From NCBI RefSeq assembly GCF_016907275.1, contig NZ_JAFBBP010000001.1:4082001-4146000 (forward strand): DNA of 64,000 bases, read 5' to 3'. The position numbers were made by a program, and so were the translations under genes. Source of the stretch: Micromonospora luteifusca. Its GTDB lineage: Bacteria > Actinomycetota > Actinomycetes > Mycobacteriales > Micromonosporaceae. Positions within the stretch are counted from its first letter, which is position 1. The number at the start of each line of letters is the position of its first letter. The notes below the pieces were generated by a model. It was not told the origin of the DNA. It ran no database searches and saw nothing but the letters and a program-made list of their open reading frames with translations. Of the stretch, positions 18,750 through 27,023 are shown piece by piece.

Positions 18750-19541
18750 ATGACAGACGGAACACGCCCGCCCACACCGTACGAGGCCGCCGAGCCAGGG
18801 GTGTTGCCCCCGGCGCTCGGCCTGCTTCGCCGGTGGTGGCCGGTGGGCGCGGTCGCCGCGTTGCTTGCCGGTGCCGCGCTGACGTCAGCCCATTCGTCGA
18901 TCGGGGCCAGCCGGATTCCGCCAGCCGCGGAGAGCCTGCCGTGGGTGCCCGAGTACCCAACCGCCGAGCCGCCGCCGTCGATTCCGGTCGAACCGCGCGA
19001 CGCCGGCGAGGCCACCCAGGCGCACATTCCAGAGTGGATCGCGACCGTGGCGACGGTGTTGCTCGGTCTCGCCATCCTCGCAGCGCTCGGTTACCTCGCC
19101 TGGATCCTGCTGCGGGGCTTCCGACGTCGCCGGGCCATCCGCTCGCTGCCCGCGAACCGGGCCCGGCGTACAGCCGAGGGCACCGCCCGCGACGTGGTCG
19201 CCGCCCTCGACGCCGGCTTGGAGGAGCTCGACGACACCGACACCGATCCCCGGGTGGCGGTGATCGCCTGCTGGGTGCGCCTGGAGGAGGCCGCTGCCGC
19301 GGCCGGTGTGCCGAGACTGACCGGGGACACGCCCACCGACCTGGTCAGCCGGCTGCTGCGCGGCGACCCGGCGGCCGGGGTGCCGGCGATCGTCAGCACC
19401 GACGTGCTGGGCGAGTTCGCGCACGTCTACCGGGAAGCCCGGTACGCCACCCGCCCGGTCAACGAGCGCACCCGGGACCAGGCCCGCGCCGCGCTGCGCC
19501 GGCTGCGCGGCGAACTGTCAGCGGTGGCGACACATGAGTAG
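18750..19541 (+). CDS. DUF4129-domain membrane protein
   Basis: A 263-residue protein with two transmembrane segments (about residues 29-47 and 101-122) flanking a Pro-rich extracytoplasmic loop, then a cytoplasmic C-terminal DUF4129 domain (AVIACWVRLEEAAAAAGVPR, with the ARYATRPVNERTRDQARAALRRL end). This domain is typical of operons with MoxR and DUF58 proteins, as here. It is the first gene of a five- to six-gene coupled operon. ATG 18750 follows GTGGGGCGG; GTG 18744 is possible. It overlaps the next gene by 8 nt. Confidence 0.83.
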   Translation: MTDGTRPPTPYEAAEPGVLPPALGLLRRWWPVGAVAALLAGAALTSAHSSIGASRIPPAAESLPWVPEYPTAEPPPSIPVEPRDAGEATQAHIPEWIATVATVLLGLAILAALGYLAWILLRGFRRRRAIRSLPANRARRTAEGTARDVVAALDAGLEELDDTDTDPRVAVIACWVRLEEAAAAAGVPRLTGDTPTDLVSRLLRGDPAAGVPAIVSTDVLGEFAHVYREARYATRPVNERTRDQARAALRRLRGELSAVATHE

Positions 19542-20118
19542 CACCAGCATCGACGATCTGCTCACCTTCGAGGAGGAGGCGGCGCCGGCCGGCCCGCGGG
19601 CGCGCGGCTCCCGGGTCGGCCCGGTGCTGCGTTCGCTCGCGTGGGCCGCCGGCGTGGTCGCGGTGCTGGTCGTCGGCCTCCGCGCGGTCGGCCTCCAGGT
19701 GTCGCTGCCCGTACTCATCGCCGGGGTGCTCGCCGTGCTGGCGGTCCGCCGAATCACCACCCTGCTCGCGCCGCCACCCCCGCCGCCGGCGGGTGGCCGG
19801 GCCGCGACGGGTGAGGAGGACGGCAGCTACAACTGGGGTGCACGGGACTCGCTGCGTTCCGCGATCAACCGCTGGGAATGGCCACTGGACTGGTCAAACA
19901 CCAGACCCGAACGTTTCACCGAGGTGGTCCTGCCTCGGATCGGTGAACTGGCCGACGAGCGGATGCGCCTGAAGCACGGCGTCACCCGTGAGTCGGATCC
20001 GGCCCGCGCCCGTGCCCTGCTGGGCGACCGGCTGTGGACGTTCCTGGAGACCCCACCTCGCCGCACCCCGTCGCCGCGCGACCTCGCGGTGATCGTCGCC
20101 GAACTGGAGAAAATCTGA
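19534..20118 (+). CDS. Small membrane protein of the MoxR operon
   Basis: A 194-residue protein with two adjacent transmembrane segments (about residues 32-48 and 53-72) followed by a soluble region (RWEWPLDWSNTRPERFTEVVLPRIGELADERMRLKHG). It matches the conserved hypothetical protein that sits between DUF4129 and moxR in actinobacteria. No catalytic motif is seen. It is coupled on both sides: it starts 8 nt inside DUF4129, and its stop and the moxR start share one base (TGATG). Confidence 0.78.
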   Translation: MSSTSIDDLLTFEEEAAPAGPRARGSRVGPVLRSLAWAAGVVAVLVVGLRAVGLQVSLPVLIAGVLAVLAVRRITTLLAPPPPPPAGGRAATGEEDGSYNWGARDSLRSAINRWEWPLDWSNTRPERFTEVVLPRIGELADERMRLKHGVTRESDPARARALLGDRLWTFLETPPRRTPSPRDLAVIVAELEKI

Positions 20119-21125
20119 TGAACGACGTGGACCGGAGCATTGCCCCCGCCGAGGTCGGCCAGCTGGCTCGGGCGGTCCTGGACGCGGTCGGCACCGTCGT
20201 GGTCGGCAAGCGGGACGCGTTGGAACTGGTCCTCGCCGGCATCCTCGCGGGCGGCCACGTGCTGCTGGAGGACCTGCCCGGGCTGGGCAAGACACTCACC
20301 GCACGGTCGTTCGCCCAGGCGCTCGGGTTGGACTTCCGGCGGTTGCAGTTCACCCCCGACCTGCTCCCCGCCGACGTCACCGGCTCGTTCCTCTACGACC
20401 AGCGCAACGGCGACTTCACCTTCCGGGCCGGGCCGGTCTTCACCAACCTGCTCCTCGCCGACGAGATCAACCGGACGCCGCCGAAGACCCAGTCCGCGTT
20501 GCTGGAGGCGATGCAGGAGAAGCAGGTTTCGGTGGAGGGCGTGACCTACAAGCTGGACGAGCCGTTCCACGTGCTGGCCACCGCCAACCCCATCGAGTAC
20601 GAGGGCACGTACCCGCTGCCCGAGGCGCAACTGGACCGATTCCTCCTGCGGGTGTCCTTCGGCTACCCGCAGCACGAAGAGGAGTGGGAGGTGCTGCGCC
20701 GTCGGATGAGCCGACGCCGCGAGGAGGCGGACATCAAGGCGGTGGTCGACGCCGCCACGCTCCGGGCCATGCAGGCCGCACTGGAGGACGTGGTGGTGGA
20801 GGACTCCATCGGCCGTTACATCGTGTCCCTCACCGCGGCCACCCGTGAGCACCCGTCGGTGCTGGTCGGAGCCTCGCCTCGCGGTTCACTGGCGCTGCTC
20901 CTGCTGGCCCGGGTCCGCGCGGTGTTCGGCGGACGGGACTACGTGGTGCCGGAGGACGTCAAGGAGGTGGCGGCGCCCGCCCTGGCCCACCGGATCACCC
21001 TGCGCCCGGAGATGTGGCTGCGTCGCGTCGACCCGGCGTTCGTGGTCGGCGAGGTGCTGGAGGCCACTCCCGCCCCGGCGAGTGGCGCGCTACCCAGCTA
21101 CGCCGCCGGCGGGCCCCGGCACTGA
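20118..21125 (+). CDS. MoxR family AAA+ ATPase
   Basis: A 335-residue MoxR-type AAA+ ATPase, thought to act as a chaperone that matures or activates partner protein complexes. Walker A is GLGKT (Lys 58), Walker B is LLLADEIN (Asp 115, Glu 116), and sensor 1 lies in ATANPIEYEGTYPLPEAQLDRF, followed by the lid domain. Its neighbours are DUF58 and DUF4129 proteins, the usual von Willebrand A-like substrates and membrane partners. The start ATG 20118 overlaps the preceding stop. Confidence 0.94.
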   Translation: MNDVDRSIAPAEVGQLARAVLDAVGTVVVGKRDALELVLAGILAGGHVLLEDLPGLGKTLTARSFAQALGLDFRRLQFTPDLLPADVTGSFLYDQRNGDFTFRAGPVFTNLLLADEINRTPPKTQSALLEAMQEKQVSVEGVTYKLDEPFHVLATANPIEYEGTYPLPEAQLDRFLLRVSFGYPQHEEEWEVLRRRMSRRREEADIKAVVDAATLRAMQAALEDVVVEDSIGRYIVSLTAATREHPSVLVGASPRGSLALLLLARVRAVFGGRDYVVPEDVKEVAAPALAHRITLRPEMWLRRVDPAFVVGEVLEATPAPASGALPSYAAGGPRH

Positions 21126-22603
21126 TGGCGGGACCGACCGTGCCGAGAGCCACCGAGCCGGAACCGGCTGCCGGCTGGGCGCCCACCCGGGCGCTCGGCC
21201 GGGCGGTGCTGCTCGCCGGCCTGCTGCTGGTGGCAGGGGTGCTGCTGGGCCGGGTCGACCTGATCGTGCTGGCCGCTCCGTTCGCGCTGGGCACCGCGTA
21301 CGCGCTGCGCCGACGGCCCACGGCGCTGCCGCAGGTGTGGATCACCTCGGGTGACGACGGGCCGTTGGTCGAGGGCGGCGAGGTGACCGCCGCGGTGAGC
21401 GTCGGCAACCCGGACGTGGTCGACTACGACCTGGTGGTGCTGCGTTCCCGCGTGTCGCCGTGGCTGCGCGTCGACCGGGCCGGCTTCGCCCAGGACGAGT
21501 CCGTCGACGACGGGCCGACCGTCACTGCGACGCCAACCGCCACTCCGACGCCAACCGTCACTGCGACGCCAACCGCCACTGCGACGCCGGCCAGCGGCAC
21601 GGGCCGCTCCATCGCCGACCGGCCGTTCGTGACGTCGGTGCCCACCGGTGCGGCGGTGGACCTGGAACTGGCCGGCCGTGCCCTGCGCTGGGGCCGGCAC
21701 CCGGTCGGCCCGGCCGGTGCCCGGGTCGCCACGGCGGGTGGCCTGCTGGTTTCCCGGGCGGTGATCAGCGAGCCGGTCCGGGTGCGGGTGTACCCGCGTA
21801 CCGAGCCGTTCGAGGCGGTGGAGGCCATGCCCCGCGCCGCCGGCCTGGTCGGGGCACACCACTCCCGTCGCCCCGGTGAGGGCGGCGAGCTGGCCGGCGT
21901 ACGGATCTTCGGCCCCGGGGACCGGCTGCGCCGCATCGATTGGCGGGTGTCGTTGCGCGCCCGGCAACTGCACGTGGCCGCCACTCTCTCCGACCGCGAC
22001 GCGGAGGTGGTGGTGCTGCTCGACGTGCTCGCCGAGGCTGGCCGCTCCGGCGGGGTGAGCGGGGCCGCCTCGGTGCTGGACACCACCGTCCGGGCCACCG
22101 CCGCGATCGCCGAGCACTACCTGCACCGCGGCGACCGGGTGTCCCTGCTGGAGTACGGGCCGGCAGCTCGCCGGCTGCGGCCGGCCGCCGGGCGTCGGCA
22201 GTATCTGACGGTCCTGGAGTGGCTTCTCGACGTCCGCGTCCAGTCGTCCTCGCACGAGCCGTACGACCAGGTGTTCGGCCCGCAGTTGCTGTCCTCGGAC
22301 GCGCTGGTGGTGGTGCTCACCCCGCTGCTGGACGAACGGTCGGCACAGATGCTCGCCCGGCTGGCCCGTGCCGGGCGGTTCGTGGTGGCTGTCGACACGT
22401 TGCCGACCGAGCTGGCGCCGCCGAGGGACCAGACCTGGGCCGAGGTGGCGTACCGGCTGTGGCGCTTGGATCGCGAAGTCATGATTGGGCAGCTCCGCGA
22501 GCACGGCGTACCGGTGGTGCGCTGGGCCGGCGCCGGCAGTCTGGACCAGGTGTTGCGGGATGTGGCCCGGTTGGCGACGGCACCACGGGTCGGTGGCCGG
22601 TGA
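21125..22603 (+). CDS. DUF58 (vWA-like) membrane protein
   Basis: A 492-residue protein. Two transmembrane segments lie at about residues 25-60, then an extracellular-type beta domain interrupted by a Thr/Ala/Pro repeat (TVTATPTATPTP), then the DUF58 core GPGDRLRRIDWRVSLRARQLHV and a von Willebrand A-like region with VVVLLDVLAE as the MIDAS-type strand. DUF58 proteins are presumed MoxR partners, acting in cell-envelope assembly or stress; that role is inferred. ATG 21125 shares a base with the moxR stop. Confidence 0.88.
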   Translation: MAGPTVPRATEPEPAAGWAPTRALGRAVLLAGLLLVAGVLLGRVDLIVLAAPFALGTAYALRRRPTALPQVWITSGDDGPLVEGGEVTAAVSVGNPDVVDYDLVVLRSRVSPWLRVDRAGFAQDESVDDGPTVTATPTATPTPTVTATPTATATPASGTGRSIADRPFVTSVPTGAAVDLELAGRALRWGRHPVGPAGARVATAGGLLVSRAVISEPVRVRVYPRTEPFEAVEAMPRAAGLVGAHHSRRPGEGGELAGVRIFGPGDRLRRIDWRVSLRARQLHVAATLSDRDAEVVVLLDVLAEAGRSGGVSGAASVLDTTVRATAAIAEHYLHRGDRVSLLEYGPAARRLRPAAGRRQYLTVLEWLLDVRVQSSSHEPYDQVFGPQLLSSDALVVVLTPLLDERSAQMLARLARAGRFVVAVDTLPTELAPPRDQTWAEVAYRLWRLDREVMIGQLREHGVPVVRWAGAGSLDQVLRDVARLATAPRVGGR

Positions 22604-22713
22604 GCGCGAGGAGTGAGCTTGCGAGCCCCGCAGTCGCGAACGAGAGGGCGGGCGCGGTGAGCGCGAGGAGTGAGCTTGCGAGCCCCGCAGTCGCGAACGA
22701 GAGGGCGGGCGCG
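22600..22713. repeat. Two perfect 57-bp tandem repeats
   Basis: Copies at 22600-22656 and 22657-22713 are identical over 57 bp (19 codons). A degenerate third piece follows to about 22757. The repeat begins GTGAGCGCGAGGAGTGAGC. Confidence 0.95.
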
Positions 22714-22761
22714 GTGAGAGCCGCGAACGAAGGGCCCGTGAACGAGGGTGGGCGCAGATGA
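22600..22761 (+). CDS. 53-codon repeat-encoded ORF bridging DUF58 and the next gene
   Basis: GTG 22600 overlaps the DUF58 stop (GTGA), and its own stop overlaps the next ATG (ATGA). The product is two identical 19-residue units (SARSELASPAVANERAGAV) plus a degenerate third. It is made of a perfect 57-bp tandem repeat, so it may be a repetitive element captured in the operon rather than a functional protein. Coupling at both ends means ribosomes could travel through it. Confidence 0.4.
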   Translation: MSARSELASPAVANERAGAVSARSELASPAVANERAGAVRAANEGPVNEGGRR

Positions 22762-23321
22762 TCGACGCTGTCACTGGGCGGGTCCGGGCGGCCCAGCACG
22801 CTGTCGCTCGGATCAGCGTTGCCCCGCTGTTGGTTCGGGCCGGGATCTTCGTCACCGTCTTTGCCGGGTTCGTCCTGGCTTTTCCCGCCGAGGTGCTTCC
22901 CGGGCGGCCGATCCTGTTCCTGGCGGTTGCCGCACTGTTTCCCGCGTTCGGCCCGCGCCGGGTCTGGGCGACCTTCACGGCGTTGGTCACGGTCGGCGGC
23001 TGGCTGCTCGCCACCGACGGGTACGGCCGCCCGGTCGCCCTCTGGCGGCTGCTCGCCATCGCCGCCCTGCTCTACCTGGCGCACACCCTCTGCGCGCTGG
23101 CGGCGCTGCTGCCCTACGACGCGGTGGTGGACCCCGAGTTGATCACCCGTTGGTTGCTGCGGTCGGCAGCCGTCGTGCTGGGCACCGCAGTGCTGGGGGT
23201 CCTGTTGTTGCAGGCCGCAGACATCGGCGGGGGAGCCGGATATCAGTGGGTGACAGTGCTGGGGCTCTTGGTGGCCGTGGGGACAGCCGCGTTGCTGGGT
23301 TGGCTCCTGCGGCGCCGGTGA
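22758..23321 (+). CDS. Multi-pass membrane protein, last gene of MoxR operon
   Basis: A 187-residue hydrophobic protein with about five transmembrane helices (near residues 23-43, 50-65, 72-87, 95-117, 133-150 and 162-183) and a short basic C-terminus. I recognise no catalytic motif. Close linkage (ATGA overlap) to the preceding repeat ORF and to DUF58 suggests it works with the MoxR membrane complex. Confidence 0.75.
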   Translation: MIDAVTGRVRAAQHAVARISVAPLLVRAGIFVTVFAGFVLAFPAEVLPGRPILFLAVAALFPAFGPRRVWATFTALVTVGGWLLATDGYGRPVALWRLLAIAALLYLAHTLCALAALLPYDAVVDPELITRWLLRSAAVVLGTAVLGVLLLQAADIGGGAGYQWVTVLGLLVAVGTAALLGWLLRRR

Positions 23322-23423
23322 CTCCCGTGAAATGAGAGTTACGCAGCTCACAGGGGTTGTGCTCCGTCACAGATGGGGGCCGCGAGCGGGATTACCTGAG
23401 CCGGCCGGGGAAAGATAGACAAC

Positions 23424-24755
23424 GTGAATCCGAAGCGGATCCTTGTGGTTGGTGCCGGGCACGTCGGTCTGTACGCCGCGCTGCGCCTGTCGAAGAAGCT
23501 CAGCTCCCGTGAGGCTGAGGTCATGGTGGTGGATCCCCAGCCACACATGACCTATCAGCCGTTCCTGCCTGAGGCGGCGGCGGGCAACATCTCCCCGCGG
23601 CACTCTGTGGTGCCGCTGCGGCGGGAGTTGCGGCGGTGCAAGATGGTGGCCGGCACGGTCACGCGGATCGAGCACGACCGCAAGGTGGCCACCGTACAGC
23701 CGATCAGCGGCCCGGCCCGGGAGATCACGTACGACCACGTGATCGTCGCCCCGGGTTCGGTCTCCCGCACCCTGCCGATCCCCGGTCTGCACGAGCAGGG
23801 GATCGGGTTCAAGACCATCGGCGAAGCGATCTACCTGCGCAACCATGTGCTGGACCGTCTCGACGTGGCAGCGGCCACGCCGGATGAGGACGTCCGCCGT
23901 TCGGCGCTGACCTTCACCTTCGTCGGCGGTGGGTACGCCGGCATCGAGGCGCTCGCCGAGATGGAGGACATGGCTCGTGACGCCCTGCGTTACTACCCCG
24001 AGCTGAAGCAGGACGAGGTTCGGTGGGTGCTGGTCGAGGCCACCCAGCGGGTGCTGCCCGAGGTCGACCGGGACATGGGCGCCTACACCGTGCAGCAGTT
24101 GCTGAAGCGCAACATGGACATTCGGCTGGACACCCGGCTCGAGTCCTGTGTCGACGGGGTGGTCAAGCTCTCCGACGGTGACAGCTTCCGGTCCGACACG
24201 ATCGTGTGGACGGCCGGCGTGAAGCCGTCCCCGATGTTGGACTCGACCGACTTCCCGCGCGACGACCGTCGGCGGGTCACCTGCCTGCCCACTCTTCAGG
24301 TGGTGGACGGTGACCGGGTGGTCGAGGGCGCGTGGAGCGCCGGCGACTGCGCCGCCGTGCCGGACCTGACGAAGGAGCCGGGCAACTTCTGCTCGCCGAG
24401 CGCGCAGCATGCGGTGCGCCAGGCCGCCCGGATGGCCGACAACATCGCGGCCGTGATCCGGGGCCGTGAGCCGGTCGACTACAAGCACAAGCACGTCGGC
24501 AGCGTCGCGAGCCTCGGTCTGCACAAGGGCGTCGCCCAGGTGTACGGGATCAAGATGACCGGCTGGCCGGCCTGGGTCATGCACCGGACATACCACATGA
24601 GCCGGATTCCGTCGTTCAACCGCAAGGTCCGCGTGTTGGTGGACTGGTCGTTGGCGTTCTTCCTCAAGCGTGAGGTGGTCGCCCTGGGTCAGCTGCACGA
24701 CCCGCGTGAGGAGTTCGTCGAGGCGTCCCAGCCGGTAGGCGCGCCGCGCGTCTGA
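23424..24755 (+). CDS. ndh: Type II NADH dehydrogenase (NDH-2)
   Basis: A 443-residue FAD enzyme that passes electrons from NADH to menaquinone without proton pumping, at the inner face of the membrane. The first dinucleotide fold is RILVVGAGHVGLYAA (FAD) and the second is FTFVGGGYAGIEA (NADH). The FAD-binding AWSAGDCAAVPDL and the quinone-side SAQHAVRQA are intact, and an amphipathic C-terminal region gives membrane attachment. GTG 23424 follows GGGGAAAG. It is convergent with the next gene across a long dyad. Confidence 0.9.
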   Translation: MNPKRILVVGAGHVGLYAALRLSKKLSSREAEVMVVDPQPHMTYQPFLPEAAAGNISPRHSVVPLRRELRRCKMVAGTVTRIEHDRKVATVQPISGPAREITYDHVIVAPGSVSRTLPIPGLHEQGIGFKTIGEAIYLRNHVLDRLDVAAATPDEDVRRSALTFTFVGGGYAGIEALAEMEDMARDALRYYPELKQDEVRWVLVEATQRVLPEVDRDMGAYTVQQLLKRNMDIRLDTRLESCVDGVVKLSDGDSFRSDTIVWTAGVKPSPMLDSTDFPRDDRRRVTCLPTLQVVDGDRVVEGAWSAGDCAAVPDLTKEPGNFCSPSAQHAVRQAARMADNIAAVIRGREPVDYKHKHVGSVASLGLHKGVAQVYGIKMTGWPAWVMHRTYHMSRIPSFNRKVRVLVDWSLAFFLKREVVALGQLHDPREEFVEASQPVGAPRV

Positions 24756-24781
24756 CCCAAGCAGGACCGCTCGCCCCTGCT

Positions 24782-24859
24782 CCGCCGATCTTGCACTTCC
24801 GGACGCCGTTATGTGGCTGTCAGTACGTCTTGTCCGGGCAGTAAGTGCAAGATCGGCGG
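24782..24859. terminator. Long dyad at convergent junction (GATCTTGCA type)
   Basis: Perfect 17-bp arms: CCGCCGATCTTGCACTT (24782-24798) and its complement (24843-24859). An inner CCGGAC/GTCCGG pair (24799-24804/24832-24837) lengthens the stem. It sits between the ends of ndh and a reverse-strand gene. Probable bidirectional terminator and member of a repeated dyad family in this window. Confidence 0.7.
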
Positions 24860-24875
24860 GGTGGGGGCGGCGGCG

Positions 24876-26735
24876 TCAGACCCGCCAGGTCCAGGCGTCG
24901 GCCAGCCGGGTCGCGGGGCCGTAGAGCCGCTCCAGGGTGGCTCGGAGGGCTTCGGCGTGTGGGGCGTCGTCGGTTAGCGCCACGCAGGAGGCACCCCAGA
25001 AGTCCACGTCCCGGGCGGCCTGACGGCGCTGCTCGTCGCCGATGGCCGGCTGGTCACCGCGCCGGGCGACGTCCGCCAGCAGAGCGGAGGTCGGCTGCTT
25101 GAAGGTGCCCAACGCTGCGGTACCGCCCCGCCCGTAGGGGCCGATGAAGAACCCCTCGGGTACACCGAAAGCGGCGTTGGCGGCGGTCGGCCAGCGCATC
25201 GGCCAGGGCTCCTTGGGCGTGGGCAGCGGCACCGGCACCAGCACCCCGCCGGGGCGTACGCACTCCCGCCAGTGGCCGTCGCTGATGAATTCCGGCACGG
25301 CCGGCCGTTCGGCGGTCGGCAGGGGCGTCGGGAAGATCGGCAGCAGTGCCGCTCCGACGGCCAGTGGCATCAGCCGCCGCACCCGACCGGTGCTGCGCAG
25401 CGCCCGGTCGACCGCCAGCACCAGCAGCGTCGCGATGATCGGCAGCAATGCCAGCGCGAACCGCATCGGCAACGCGCCGTCCACCATCGGTAGCCCGCCG
25501 ATCAGGGCGTACGGGCCGGGTAGCGCCGTCCTGGTGCCGCCGAGCACCACCTCGGGGCCGAGCGACAGCGCACCCATCACCAGGCCCGCCACGACGCAGG
25601 CGAAGACCAGTCGGCGTCGCCCGACCCAGATCGCGCAGGCCACGGCTACCAGCAGCAGGGGCCAGCCGAGGAAGGTGTTGTATTCGGCCGGACCGGTGGT
25701 CAGTCGGGCGGATTCGGCGCTGCCGGCCACCGACAGCGGGGAGACCGCCCACCAACTGCTCAGGTCGGCGGAGAAGTAGGCCGGGGTGAACACCCCGTCG
25801 GCAACCCCCTGCGGCCCGGCGAACTGGAACCAGAGCGGGTAGCCGAGCACCAGCAGGGCGAGCCCGGCGGCGATCGCCAGCCCGCGGGCGAAGCCAGGCA
25901 GTGCCCGTCGGGCCAGGTCCCGGTCCACCACGGCATAGCTGATCGCCATCGCCAGCAGCGTGACGGCGGCGAGGAAGAGCACCTCCTCGCCGATGAAGAC
26001 CTGCGCGGTGATGGCGGCGGCCAACCCCGCCGCCGAGGTGAACATCCGTCGGCGATCCGGCCCGGCGGGCCGGGTGCGACCGGTCTCGTCGGGTACCGCG
26101 GGCCCCGGGTCGGCCGCTCGCAGCAGGCGGACCACCAGCCAGACGATCACCGGCACCAGCCACTGGGCGGTCATGTGCAGGTGGCTGTTGGTCTGCGAGA
26201 CCATGCCGGGGCCGAACCCGCACAATCCCCCGCCGAGCGCGGCGGCGAACGGGCGGGCGCGCAGCGTGCGATGGAACAGCAGGTACCAGGCGAGGGCGGT
26301 GCCGGCGAGGTTGGCGGCGGCCAACAGCGCGAAGGTGACCGGCGCGCCCAGCAGCAGGGTGACCGGCGCGAAGACGATGCCGAGCGCGATCACCGACGTG
26401 TTGGCCATCAGGTTGACGCCATCGGGCGCGTTGAGTCGGTCGGTGAGCAGGTTGAAGTCGCCGAGCAGCGCGCGGGCGTCGACCGCCAGGAACCACTCGT
26501 AGAGGGTCTGGTCCTCCGGGTTGAGTGCCAGGATGCGGCCGGTCGGGTCGGGCCACAGTCCGTGGGTGAGCCAGCCGGCCAGCACCACGCAGATCAGAGC
26601 GACAAGCAGATCTGGCCGGTGTCGGCTGACGGCGGCCAGCAGACGGGCGGCCCGAGGTCGGCCCTTGACCCGACCGGCGAGGCGGAAGGCCTGCTCAGGG
26701 GCGGCGTCGGGGGCCGTGGGGGCTGCGCTGCTCAC
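24876..26735 (-). CDS. GT-C-like multi-pass membrane protein (possible glycosyltransferase)
   Basis: A 619-residue integral membrane protein with about 11-12 transmembrane helices and a 120-residue extracytoplasmic C-terminal domain. The first outer loop has acidic residues (LNPEDQTLYEW), as in GT-C polyprenyl-phosphate-sugar transferases, and GLPMVDGALPMRFALALLP recalls the same class. That makes a sugar transferase the best guess, but no diagnostic motif settles it. The start GTG 26735 is 7 nt from a TAGGGT hexamer and lacks a ribosome-binding site. Confidence 0.7.
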   Translation of the reverse strand: MSSAAPTAPDAAPEQAFRLAGRVKGRPRAARLLAAVSRHRPDLLVALICVVLAGWLTHGLWPDPTGRILALNPEDQTLYEWFLAVDARALLGDFNLLTDRLNAPDGVNLMANTSVIALGIVFAPVTLLLGAPVTFALLAAANLAGTALAWYLLFHRTLRARPFAAALGGGLCGFGPGMVSQTNSHLHMTAQWLVPVIVWLVVRLLRAADPGPAVPDETGRTRPAGPDRRRMFTSAAGLAAAITAQVFIGEEVLFLAAVTLLAMAISYAVVDRDLARRALPGFARGLAIAAGLALLVLGYPLWFQFAGPQGVADGVFTPAYFSADLSSWWAVSPLSVAGSAESARLTTGPAEYNTFLGWPLLLVAVACAIWVGRRRLVFACVVAGLVMGALSLGPEVVLGGTRTALPGPYALIGGLPMVDGALPMRFALALLPIIATLLVLAVDRALRSTGRVRRLMPLAVGAALLPIFPTPLPTAERPAVPEFISDGHWRECVRPGGVLVPVPLPTPKEPWPMRWPTAANAAFGVPEGFFIGPYGRGGTAALGTFKQPTSALLADVARRGDQPAIGDEQRRQAARDVDFWGASCVALTDDAPHAEALRATLERLYGPATRLADAWTWRV

Positions 26736-26742
26736 GGCATCG

Positions 26743-26748
26743 ACCCTA
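26743..26748 (-). promoter_or_regulatory. -10 hexamer TAGGGT for the GT-C-like gene
   Basis: On the reverse strand TAGGGT ends 7 nt before GTG 26735, consistent with a leaderless transcript. Confidence 0.45.
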
Positions 26749-26835
26749 TGTGGCCAGCCCTGCTGGGTACGTCGGGTCGCCGCTAACCGGCTACGGTGAC
26801 ACTGCACCCTGCGTGTCGGCGCGCGGGTGCCACCC

Positions 26836-26919
26836 GCCCGGGTGGTGGAACGGCAGACACGGCCGCCTTAAAAGCGGCTGCCGAAAGGCGTGCGGGTTCG
26901 ATCCCCGCCCCGGGCACCA
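26836..26919 (+). tRNA. tRNA-Leu(UAA), bldA-type
   Basis: An 84-nt class II tRNA. The acceptor stem is GCCCGGG/CCCGGGC with discriminator A and encoded CCA (26917-26919). The anticodon stem GCCGC/GCGGC encloses loop CTTAAAA with anticodon TAA at 26869-26871, followed by a variable arm and the T-loop GGTTCGATCC. It reads UUA (and possibly UUG). In Streptomyces this tRNA is bldA, which limits expression of TTA-containing genes. TTA codons are very rare in this window. Confidence 0.97.
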
Positions 26920-27023
26920 GTCACCTCGACACATTCTCATTCGTGATCACCAGGACTTGGCTGCGCCGTTTACTCTTGGAGGGCACGTTCACGTGCAAAC
27001 GACCCCCTGAGGGAGGCCAGACA

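Noticed and set aside
21098..23059. A 653-codon reverse-strand frame opposite DUF58
   Set aside because: Low-complexity translation, antisense to a clear DUF58 gene; no start site or family match.
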